Assembly: GCF_030435805.1 (NCBI RefSeq)
Contig: NC_081305.1
Coordinates: forward strand, 54,532,001 to 54,596,000
DNA: 64,000 nt
From: Mustela lutreola
Taxonomy: Eukaryota; Chordata; Mammalia; Carnivora; Mustelidae
Reading direction: 5' to 3'
In this document: positions 48,701 to 58,900 of the stretch, one piece after another
Layout of the letters: every line of letters begins with the position of its first letter
Position numbering within the stretch: the stretch's first letter is position 1
Program-made: the position numbers and the translations under genes
Notes under the pieces: generated by a model
Told to the model about the DNA's origin: nothing
Database searches by the model: none
The model's input: the letters and a program-made list of their open reading frames with translations, nothing else

Positions 48701-49434
48701 GGGTTTTTTTTTTTTCCTGCCAGACTTGAGGCCACATTGTTAGTAGTTCTGCCAGTTTGTCTGTCTGCTCTCAGATCCACTCCCCACCCTTACCTGTTCT
48801 TTACTGCAAGGAGTGCATTTCTGAGCTTCCTTTGCTCACTGGCTTAGTATGTTTGGCTAATGCGCAGCACAGTGGAAGACTGGCTCTGGAAGAAGAGGAC
48901 AGGCCAGTGTATTTATTTCCCTCTCCCCACCTCACCCCCTCAGCTGGTGTCTTTAGCAGTAACTACATTTTCCCCCCTATGATTCTAGTCATCTCTAAGC
49001 AAATCCTACCATGAGTCTATGCCTTCCATATGGCTCCAGCTTCCAGGCTCTGGTAATACTACCACCTCCCTTTCTTCTGTCTCTATATTAACTACCCTCT
49101 GAAGCATCTAGAATTATCTATTTTTCTAACTAGATCCTGACTTACCACCATGTGGAGCCTTGAGAGTGAAGCCAATTCAAGTAGCCAAGGAACAGACAGG
49201 TAGTAATGTCTAATGCTATCACTTGGACACTTGAATTCAGCCATGCCCGAAAGCATTCCTACTCCCACTCTTTTTCATTTAAATGAGACCATAAATTCCT
49301 TCACTCAAGCTATTTCAAGTTAGAGTTTCTGTTACTTATGATCTCAAAGACTCCTGACTAATTCAGATTATTTCCATAGGTTGGCAAGGAGCACAGGATT
49401 CAATTCTCTCTGCAAACCCCATATTAAAATCACA

Positions 49435-49483
<49 letters not shown>

Positions 49484-52400
49484 CCACTATTGAATTTTCG
49501 CCAAAAATCTAGAGGAAGAAGAACTCCCCAAAGCTGAGAAGCAATTGGTAAAATCTCAGAGGCAAAGGTAGGGAAATTAGAACATAAAAATTCTGAGTTT
49601 CTGGAGTGCCTGGGTGGCTCAGTGGGTTAAAGCCTCTGCCTTTGGGTCATGCAACTGCCCCTCAGAACAATGTATTACTTAAAATATAACCCATGGGAAA
49701 TTTTACTAGTTACCAAGCACATTTTAGATATAGCCTTAAGAAAAACACATACTGGCAACAGGCCTCTGGGGGAGAGGACGATATACAGCCTTGAAGCTGA
49801 GCGGCTGGGGATGCCCTGGCTCGCTCAGGGTGGAACGCCACCTGCTTCATTTTTCCGTTATCTCCCCTTTCCTCCCGGAGAGCACCTGTGGCTACTTAGA
49901 TAAGTCCTTTGAATGTGCTTGTTCAACTATAAACTTTATACTGCTTGTACAAACCTATTTTGCCCTCCTTCTTGTTTATCTACAAGGCATATGATTAACG
50001 TTTGGCCTTCTTCGGCCCTTCTGTTGGTTACTGTTTCTATCTAATAAAAGCGAGACTGAGGAATTGTTCGGGGCAACAGTCTTTTCTACTGTTGCCCCCT
50101 GCTCCCTTTCTCTTGCAGCTGACTTGTTTGTGCCTCATTCTTCTTCCATTCGCCAACAGGAAGCGACAGGGTCAGGTCATGATCCAAGCGTTCTGGAATC
50201 AAGCCCCACATCAGGTTCTCTGCTCAGCAGGGAGCCTGCTTCCTCCTCTCTCTCTCTGCCTGCCTGTCTACCTACTTGTGATCTCTCTCTCTCTGTCAAA
50301 TAAATAAATAATCTTTTAAAAAATTCCAAGTTTCTATACCTTTAAAAAGGCCCTCAGGGCGCCTAGGTGGCTCAGTGGGTTAAGCCGCTGCCTTCAGCTC
50401 AGGTCATGATCTCAGGGTCCTGGGATCAAGCCCTGCATCAGGCTCTCTGCTCTATGGAGAGCCTGCTTCCTCCTCTCTCTGCCTGCTTCCCTGCCTGCTT
50501 GTGATTTCTCTCTCTGTCAAATAAACAATAAAATCTTAAAAAAAAAAAAAAAGGCCCTCATAACCTATATGTTATGTCTTTATACCAACCATAAAGGATT
50601 ATACATTCTTAGCATTCAATAAATGATGATTTACTTTTAAAAAGAGATCTGTAGAGGCACCTGGTTGGCTCAGTGGGGTAAAGCTTCTGCCTTAGGCTCA
50701 GGTCATGATCCCAGGGTCCTGGGATTGAGCCCCACATTGGGCTCTGTGCTCAGCAGGGAGCTCGCTTCCCCCTGCACCCGCCTCCTCTGCCTGCCTCTCT
50801 GCCTACTTGTGATCTCTATCTGATAAATAAATAAAATCTTTTTAAATTTTTTTTAAAAAATAAAAAGAGATCTGTAATACCACCTTGTGTGTTTTTAAGT
50901 GATAAATATATGCAATATATAGAGAGACATATGTGTGGGTGTTTATGTGTGTATGTGTAGATGTTTGTTTATACATACTGTATATAAACATAACTATATT
51001 CTCATGTGTGCAGAAAACAAGACTAGAAGAACACACAGGATCTTAAAAATGGCTTAGTAGCACAGGTTGCCCCCAGGAAGGGGAATGGGTGGAATGGGGG
51101 ACAGAAATGTGAGGGAGACTCTTGAACTTGTTAAAATGTTAATCTATGTAAATATATTGCCTGTTCAAATAAAAGTAACTTAAATTTTAGGGAATGTGTA
51201 TCAAAGTCTTACAAAGTCTTCTCAGCTCTTCTGAAGGACTGCTATTCCGCTCTTGGGAATTTACCCCCAAGGTAATTAAGTTCCAATAAAGTATTATTAA
51301 TATGGGAGAAATTTGTGAACCTTTTTTTTTTTTTTGCTTGACCAGCATCCATTCCTATTCTTCTGGCAACAGCAACTTGACTTTGTTTTAAGGAACTCTA
51401 TGTCCACCTTTGGCCCTTGTGCCTCTGACAGAAATGGCCCCTCTATTGACTCGTAAGAAAAGCATCTGATCTAGACCCAGCCATTCACAGCATGACTTCT
51501 TCCTGACCACAGCAACTGGTGCAGAGAGGAGTGAGAAATCCCAGAGAAGTAAATATGATCCCCTCAGTGCTAATCCTGAGATCTTTGCTTGAGGGATATG
51601 GAAGATAACTTATTCTCTTTCCCCCATGGTCGCTCACAGAAAGGAGAGAATCTGGGTGCTATTCATGGTCCCCACTGCCACTGTCCAGGCAGTGCTTGCC
51701 TGAGGCCCAACACAGAGGAAGCCTTCACAGAGGGGTGGCAAGAGATGGATTCCCTAATGACACCCGTTAAGCGCCTGGATCCAGCAGTACCTGAACCTGG
51801 GATAGATCTAGGCCTCTGTACTTTTCTATAACTTGAAACCATGTTTGTCTTACTTACACCAACTTGAGTTTGGGGGGTATACAAAAAATAGATATCCAAA
51901 ATAAATAATATTAATATCGCACAATGTTCTGGAAGTTTCATAAACTTATTTGAGACCTGAAATGAAGGTAGGTGCATTGGCTGAAAAAAAAATCCCTTAT
52001 AATAAAAATAGCTAATGCTGGTGTAGCACTTAATATGTACCAGGCACTGTTTTAACTTCCTAATTCTTCTAACAATGCATTAATAGGGACTACTACCACT
52101 ACCATTTTAGAAATGAGGAAACTGAGCCACAGAGAGGCCAAAGAAGTTGCCGAAGATCACCCAGCCAACAAATGGTTGAGCCAGGATCCAAACCCAGGCA
52201 CTCTGGCTCCAGGTTCTGGGCTGCCTCCTGTTGCAGTGCTCATAAGTGCCGGAAACACACAGAGACCTACAAGGAAGCAAGATGTTTCTGAAGGAGCTGG
52301 AAATCATCTTTCTTTAACCATCTTTTTTTTTTAAGATTTTATTTATTTATTTGACAGACAGAGATCACAAGCAGGCAGAGAGAGAGGAAGGGAAGTAGGC

Positions 52401-55400
52401 TCCCTACTGAGCAGAGAGCCTGATGTGGGGCTCGATCCCAGGTTCCCGGGATCACGACCTGAGCCGAAGGCAGAGGCTTTAACCCACTGAGTCACCCAGG
52501 CACCCCTCTTTAACCATCTTTAAAAAAAAAAAACTATTTTAGGGGCACCTGGGTGGCTCAGTGGGTTAAGCCGCTGCCTTCGGCTCAGGTCATGATCTCA
52601 GGGTCCTGGGATCGAGTCCCGCATTGGTCTCTCTGCTCTGCAGGGAGCCTGCTTCCTCCTCTCCCTCTCTCTGCCTGCCTGTCTGCCTGCTTGTGATCTC
52701 TGTCTGTCAAATAAATAAATAAAATCTTTTTAAAAAATAATAAATAAATAAATAAAAATTAAAAAACACTATTTTAAAAAATGAGGGAAGGGGGTAGCTA
52801 TTGAACATCTGACTCTCGGTTTTGGCTCAGGTCAGTATCTCCAGGTCCTGAGATCAAGCCCTACCACAGGCTCAATGCAGAGTCTGCTTGGGACTCTCTC
52901 TCCTTCCCCATCTCCCTCTGCCCCTACCCCCTGCACTCTCTCTCTCTCAAATAAATAATTTTTTTTAAGTGAGGGAGAAAATGATGGTGTCTTTAGCCAT
53001 CTAATCATGAGACAGATTGATTTTCTGTCAATTGTGATGCTCTTCCTATCCACTAGGACAGTCTTGTTTCCCTGTTTCCTCAAAAGTCATATACAACTCC
53101 AGAAGACTCCTTCACAATGCCTTTAGGGAATCTCCGGAGACCCTCCCAAGAATTCTAAACATTCCCAAGAACATCCAAAGAGATTCCTCAGAGATTCCTG
53201 CCCCAAAATAACGTCCTGATACACCCCCTCCCTCAAATATCCCATAGCCTGCCCAGGCGCCTACTGACCGGTGACTTGGCCCAGGTTGGCACACTTGTAC
53301 CTCCTGCAGTCTGTCCAGATGCCCAGGTAGCCTGTAAAAGAGCCCTGCAAGTAGACCAGACGTCCATCCGCCACACTGAGCACCATCAGGGTTGCAAGGA
53401 CACTGAAGACAAGAGACCAGCCCCGCAGGATGAATTTGCGGTCCTTGTCCCAGGAAGAGACCACGTCGGCTGGGAAAGAAGAGAGTTCTGGGGGCTAGGA
53501 TCCACCTGCAAACCACTGCTGCATGCTAGTCTCCATTTCTGACCATGGCCACATCTCCACCCCCACCCAGACCTTGCTTTTTACCTCATTATCAATCCCC
53601 TTCCTCCCACAGCCATCTCCCCACCCCCACCCAAACCCCAATTCCCACCTCAGCCCGGTCTCTGATTCTAAATGCATCCTCATTCTCATCTCTAACCCTA
53701 ATACCCAACTTGGCCCCCATCCACAACCCTGTTTGAAGCCCAAACATACTTGTTTTGTCTCCAACCCCCTCCTCCAGTTCCTGTTCCCCAAACCCCAGCT
53801 CCATCTCTGCTCTCAACCTCATCCCCTTATCTAGACCCTGTCACAGATCTCAATCCAGGACACACACAGCTACAACACAGGCTCCAAAGCATGTTCACAA
53901 GGCCGAGATCCATGGTGTCATCTATACCCTACATCCACCAAGCCCCTGTGATCCTGTCAACCTTCCCGACTGGCAGGGACTCCTGCCCCACCTCTCTTGC
54001 TCACTTATGTCCAGCCACACTAGATTTCACAGGGTCCCTTTCACACTGAGAGCTTCCCTACCTCAGCACCTCCACACACAGTTCAGGCTGCTCCTTCTGC
54101 CTGTTGTACTCTACTTCCACCTGTGCCCAAAATGCCCTAACCATGCCACTCCTTCCGCATCTCCTTTCCTGAGCTGTCCAGCCTAGCCAAGCCTCAATTC
54201 TTGGACAAAGCCACACACCAAATGCTCCCACCGTGCAACATGCAACTTTTCTTCACTGCTGTCACAGACTTGTGATTCCCCTTATCCCACTACTTTTTTT
54301 CCCTACCAGTCTTCTCCAATGGACCTCATTGAGGGTCAGCAACAAAGATCTTCTGTTTCCCACTGACCCCTCATCAGCTGGTATAGACCCTTTGCTATTT
54401 GTTTAATGAAAAAGGTAATGATGGAATGTGAGAATAAATGAGCTCGTGGGGACATTCATGGTATCTAGTTCTACTAATTCCTTCCTGTCCTTCTGTGGCA
54501 CCTCTCAGTGTGGATTTCAGAGGAAGTTGGGTATACGGGTCTAGGACTTGGGAAGGAGCTTGGGGAATGGAGAACATAACTTGGTGAGTCGAAATCAGTA
54601 TTTGCGAAGTGTAAAAAATCCAACAGGTTTTTATTACGATTGGTTCTAGGCACTTTTACATGTTCTTAATCCACTTCATCCTTTTCTTTTTAAAAATATT
54701 TTATTTATTTATGACAGAGAGATAGTGAGAGAGGGAACACAAGCATAGGGAAGCTGGAGAAGGAGAAGCAGGCTCCCTGGGGAGCCTAATATGGGGTTCA
54801 ATCATCAGGACCTCAGTAGAAGGCAGACGCTTAACGACTGAGCCACCCAGGCGCTCCAACCCATTTTATCCTTAAGACAACTCTCTGAAATACCATTATC
54901 TCCTTGGACAAATGAGGAAAACAAGACACAGAGGAGTTTGATATTCATGTAATTAAAGACATAAAAGTCTGTGCATTTTTTTTTCCTTCCTTCCTTCCTC
55001 TTTCTTTTTTCCAAAAGGCTACCACAAAAGCCTAAAGGAAGGATAAGGGAAACGGAAGTTTGCAATATCACCACTCCTGACTGGAAAGGTTGCACATACT
55101 TGGAGTTCCTACATTTCCACTGTCCACTTTTGAGCCCTTCTCAAGCTGTGGCTGTTCTGCCTCCCCTCCCAAGCCTGGGCTGCAGGTCTCTGAGGGCAGG
55201 GAATGGGTCCAACCTTCTCTTGGTCCCCAAGGCCTCAGGAAAAGATGAAGAGAGACAGAGACAGAAGAGAAAGAGAGCTAGGAGGGACACTGAACTGGAA
55301 AAGGGAATACAAGGAGGAAATTGGTTCAGACCCCCTGGGAGTGGGGTGGAGTAGGGGCAGATAGGAAGGGGCTTACAAATTCAGATCTCACACCCTCCAG

Positions 55401-55667
55401 AAACTTAAGAACTGACCTCAGGGGCACCAGGGCTGGCTCAGCCCTGCCCAGCCCTAACCCTACTCTGGCCCCTCTCTGATTCTGCTCTGACTGGTCGCTC
55501 CCTCCCCACTGCCACTCCACCCCTGCCCAGTCCTGACATCTCTCAAACTCAGGCATGACCTCTTCTCGACCCAACCCTGACTCTGCCCATACCCCACATG
55601 GACCCCACCCTGACCCAGCCCCAGTCCAGTCCCCCTGTCACTCACACAGGTTAGAGTGTGAATCCAT
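45743..55667 (-). CDS. Four-transmembrane claudin/TMEM225-like protein (240 aa)
   Basis: Minus-strand exons 55667-55646, 53469-53269, 46905-46759, 46312-46184 and 45966-45743 join in one frame (723 nt), every intron in phase 1 and GT-AG. The product starts MDSHSNLSDVVSSWDKDRKF. Four hydrophobic helices lie at about 24-42, 77-100, 114-136 and 149-172. The first extracellular loop has W59, C62 and C67 (GIWTDCRRYKC), the claudin/PMP22-like arrangement. After TM4 comes GTLSYLNHVGMWS and a basic, Ser/Gln-rich tail (174-240). ODF4, TMEM225 and TMEM202, testis proteins of this fold, have a comparable layout, so a sperm or epithelial membrane role is a guess. Exon 4 uses the second of two AGs (CAGTGCAG); the first would give a stop. 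Intron 2 is over 6 kb and full of repeats. I do not recognise a named ortholog. Confidence 0.8.
46930..47600. repeat. Degenerate CA-rich minisatellite in intron 2 of the minus-strand four-TM gene
   Basis: Imperfect words of the type AAAGTCACCCCACA and ACAGACACCCCCAAAGGC. Includes the perfect 43-bp tandem duplication 47446-47488 / 47489-47531. Confidence 0.6.
47600..48100. other. Intronic sequence, nothing recognised
   Basis: No exon signal on either strand; intron 2 of the minus-strand four-TM gene. Confidence 0.4.
48105..48320 (-). mobile_element. CAN-SINE, minus orientation
   Basis: Poly-T, AAAGATCTTGTTTATTTATT and CTGAGCCACACAGTTATCCC. Confidence 0.88.
48321..49430. other. Intronic sequence with unassigned ancient repeats
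   Basis: 48850-49360 (GGTGTCTTTAGCAGTAACTA, CATATGGCTCCAGCTTCCAG) reads like an old interspersed repeat that I cannot name. No coding feature. Confidence 0.35.
49434..49482. repeat. (CA)n microsatellite
   Basis: Uninterrupted CA run of about 24 units. Confidence 0.95.
49604..50318 (+). mobile_element. CAN-SINE split by a solo LTR
   Basis: The head (49604-49649, GTGCCTGGGTGGCTCAGTGG) and the rest (50169-50318, ending AAATAAATAAATAATCTTTT) are one SINE. Flanking AATTCTGAGTTTCT and AATTCCAAGTTTCT are its target duplication with two differences. Confidence 0.9.
49650..50168 (+). mobile_element. Solo LTR of an endogenous retrovirus (fossil)
   Basis: A 519-bp block starts TGCAACTG and ends GCGACA (TG...CA), carries an AATAAA near 50043 and is bounded by GGGTCA at 49644-49649 and 50169-50174. 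The 6-bp duplication and TG/CA ends identify a solo LTR; six bases is usual for class II (beta-like) elements, though the family is not certain. No internal viral region is present. It is younger than the SINE it interrupts. Confidence 0.8.
50357..50552 (+). mobile_element. CAN-SINE, plus orientation
   Basis: GGGCGCCTAGGTGGCTCAGT head. AAAAAGGCCCTCA is repeated on both sides (ending 50356 and 50563). Confidence 0.94.
50656..50860 (+). mobile_element. CAN-SINE, plus orientation
   Basis: GGCACCTGGTTGGCTCAGTG head; AAAAGAGATCTGTA flanks both sides. Confidence 0.93.
50875..51320 (+). mobile_element. Old L1 3'-end relics
   Basis: CCCAGGAAGGGGAATGGGTG, GTTAATCTATGTAAATATAT and TTCAAATAAAAGTAAC resemble L1M-type 3' ends; 51230-51300 is a further L1-like scrap. 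Confidence 0.45.
51321..51990. other. Intronic sequence, nothing recognised
   Basis: No exon or clear repeat; an 80-codon plus frame at 51589-51831 has no supporting features. Confidence 0.4.
52000..52250 (-). mobile_element. MIR SINE relic
   Basis: GTACCAGGCACTGTTTTAAC, AATGAGGAAACTGAGCCACA and GGATCCAAACCCAGGCACTC are a well-preserved reverse MIR. Confidence 0.85.
52323..52506 (-). mobile_element. CAN-SINE, minus orientation
   Basis: CTTTAACCATCTT is duplicated exactly at both ends. Confidence 0.95.
52541..52765 (+). mobile_element. CAN-SINE, plus orientation
   Basis: GGGGCACCTGGGTGGCTCAG head and a long AAATAAATA tail; flanks AAACTATTTTA and ACACTATTTTA. Confidence 0.94.
52790..52965 (+). 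mobile_element. Older CAN-SINE
   Basis: CTCTCGGTTTTGGCTCAGGT, GAGATCAAGCCCTACCACAG and TCAAATAAATAATTT; diverged copy. Confidence 0.75.
53560..53830 (+). repeat. Degenerate CCCCAA/CCCATC minisatellite
   Basis: CCACCCCCACCCAAACCCC-type words in intron 1 of the minus-strand four-TM gene; same style as 20930-21210. Confidence 0.5.
54600..54935 (-). mobile_element. MIR relic split by a CAN-SINE (54688-54857, minus)
   Basis: MIR parts flank a SINE that runs from AAAAATATTTTATTTATTTA to GAGCCACCCAGGCGCTCC. The phrases CACTTCATCCTTTT and CCCATTTTATCCTT mark the target duplication. Confidence 0.7.
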
Positions 55668-55954
55668 GGCCAACGTCCTAACTTCCTGGAATCTCTCCAA
55701 CTGTCATGGAACCTCCCCCTCCCCCCAGCTGTAGGCCAGACTGAAGGCCTGAGGCCTAACCCCTAAATAGCAGGAGAGACCAGAGAACACAGAAGGAGGG
55801 TCAGAGAGATCCAAACCACAAAGGACAGAGCCTGAATCTAGAAAAGAGACCAAGAGACTCCTAGGTGGACATGAAGGTGCCTGGAAGGAGGGGCTGAAGC
55901 AGTTGGCAGGCTGTTTAATTCACCTGGGGGACTGGCTTTGCCTTCCATTTCCAC
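55668..55954. promoter_or_regulatory. Shared promoter region between two head-to-head four-TM genes
   Basis: Only 287 bp separate the two start codons, which point away from each other. The interval is C-rich on one side (CCTCCCCCTCCCCCCAGC) and has CTAAATAG at about 55764 but no clear TATA box. Bidirectional use is inferred from spacing. Confidence 0.5.
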
Positions 55955-58900
55955 ATGTCCCAGAGGCCCCAACCTCACGACAAGAGCACGCATCCAGATG
56001 TCCTTCCAGCAGCTCCCAGTAATACCCAAAAGGAGACCCCAACCTCTCCATCCATTCTCCACAGTCGCCAGGCCAACACACAAGACTCTCGGCCCATTCC
56101 CTACAGGCATCAGGTCAGCATCCAAGAACCCTTGCCCATTATCCACAATCGCCGGGTCAGCACCCAAGAACCTCCATTAGTCAACAGTCTCTGGGCCGGT
56201 ACCCAAGACACACCATCTGTCACCCACAGTCGTCGTGTCAGTACTGAGGACACACCAGCCACTCTTAGCAGTCACCGGGTCAGTGTCCAAGATGCACCAT
56301 CAGTTAGCTACAGTCATCACTTCAGCACCCAAGATGTTCCACCCAATTTCCAAACTCACTACTTCAACGTTCAAAATTCTCTGTTAATGACTACCAACTC
56401 CCTGACTAATATAGAGTCAGATACCCACAGCAGAAGTCAAGCTAGTAGCAATAGCCACTGGCCAAGACACTGGAGTTCTCACTCAAGTATTCAAGGCCTC
56501 ACACCGCCAGTCAGGGCTAAAGTCGATGTCCCCCCTTCAATTACTCACAGCCCCACAGTCAGTATCAAAAGCGTTGAATCAGTCATCTGGCCCTCCCAGG
56601 AGAGTTTCAAAGGCTCTGTGGACAATACCCAATCCAACCAGAGTACTCTAGAAAATAATATCCAGAGCACACAGGCAAGCAGATCCAAAGAGATCAATGC
56701 TGACAGGTGAGAGGCAGGGGTCCAGGCAGGGGGCCAGGTTCTGGGCTAGAATTCTGGGGAAGGGACAGCATGCAAAGGAGAGGAAGCAGAACTAAAACTA
56801 GTATACTGGAGGCTGGAGCATGGACCCAGGTGTGGCAGGAGGCTGAATCAGAAGGTTGGCTGTGGGTGGGGCTTGGCATAAAGGCTGGACCTGTGATTGA
56901 TTCAACCTAGGAATGGAGTGTGGGGGTGGCACGGTTTGGAAGCTAGATCTGGAGGTAAGGAAGCCTAGAGGCTGAACGTGGGTGAGCAGGTTCTAAAGGC
57001 AGGACCTGGGGGATACAGGGCATGGAGGATGGACATAGAGAAAAGAAAGTCTGAAGGGTAGACTGGTTGGGACGGGGTCTGGCAGCTGGACCTGGGGTGG
57101 CTGGGCTGGGTGGCTGGACTCAGTGCTGACACTGGTGGTGGGCAATCTGCTACAGGTTTCAGAACAGGGGTAGACACAGCCATTCACAGCTGCCCATGGG
57201 CTGGCGGCTGCTGCACGGAGCCAAGAAGATCAGCCGTCAACTGAGTCTGGCACTAAGCCTGGTTGGCATGATGATCATCGGTCTCATCTCTCTGGGCCAG
57301 CCCTGGATCCACTTCCAGGTGCCACTCAGACCTCCTGAGCACCCTGATGGCTTCTTGACCATCCCCATCAACACTGTCCTCTTTGTGCAGTGCCCTGACA
57401 TCTCCTGCCTACATGAGTACGACCAGAATGCTTGTAAGGCCTGTTCTATACTCACCATTCTTGGGACTTATCTCTCCTCTTTGTCCCAGGGATCCTTCTC
57501 TGCCTTCCCTGGGATGGTCCTCACTGCCCTGGGTTAGTCTTCCCTTCTCTTAATAGTTCTCATTACCCCTTGGATAGTCATCCCTTCTCCTCCCCCAATG
57601 GTCCCCACTGCCTCAGGACCATCCCCATTGCCCTGTGCTCATCTTCACCTCCATGATGCCCAACCTCACAGTCCTTATAACCCTAGGATCTTACACATTA
57701 TCCTGAGGCTTTGCACCCCATGGAATCTGCCCTCATCACAGAGCTGGTTCCTCAATGTTCATCTCCCCTCTCCCTGCCCAAGAACCTATTCTCATTGACC
57801 CAGAGGTGTGCCCTCTGTGCTACAGGCATCTGCCTTAGTATCTTTTCTCTAGAGACCAATTTCAATTTTGTTAAAATGAAGATGAAGAATCTGCAAGGGA
57901 GAGGGTTCATGAATATTCCCAACTTCACTGGGGACCCTCTGCACCATGCTCAGGGACCGAGTGCCTCTTTCAGTGTTCCTGGTTTTCTTCCTTCCCCAGA
58001 TTTGCTGGACTTTGCCTGGGCCTTTCTCCTCCTCGCCAGCATCGCCAGCTTCTGCCTCTGCATTTTACTCATAAACATCATCTTCTTCACCAGCTCCAAC
58101 TTGCCCGTGCTGGACTTCTCCAACGTCATCATCAGCCTCCTGGCAGGCACGGCACTAAGATTTTTCCCTCAGGAACCAAGGCGAGAAGTACCTTGTCTGG
58201 TGCCCATCATGATATCCAATCCCCTCCCCACCACATTTCAATCCCATCCCCATCTTCCCTTTCATCACCAATCCCAGTCCTATGTGCCTCCAAATCTCCA
58301 ATCCATGCCCATAAAAAAATATGAACTTCCAATACAACCCCATCTCTAGCCCCAATACCAGCTTCCACTTTGCCTCCCATCTCTATCACCAACAAATCTC
58401 AAACTCACCCATTTCCCCCTTGGGGGTACCGATCCCCATCCCAAACTGCATTCCAATCCTATCTACTTTTCAATCTCTAAACCATCCCCATTCCCATCCC
58501 CAATCCCTTTCCAAATCTCAACACCCAACTCAACCCCATACCTAACCCTCCTCGACACTCATTCCAAATTCAACCCAACCCAATCACCCGTGACCCTCAC
58601 TTTCAAACTCAACCACAACCCATCCCCAACCTCATCCTCCATTCTTATCACGCAAACGTCAACCTCTACCCAATTAGCCATTTATAGTTCCAACTCGCAT
58701 CCCAAATCCTATCTCCCCACCACCGCCTGCTCTGTAATTGTGTTCAAGCTACTTAATCTTTCTGAGCCACAATTTTCTCATCTGGGGATAAAATTTCCCA
58801 CCACATGGAGGTATACTGAGGACTGAATTAGAATATGTTGCTACTTGATGGTAGATATTTAACTTTGCCCAAGTCCTTAACCATGACAATCCTCCCACCT

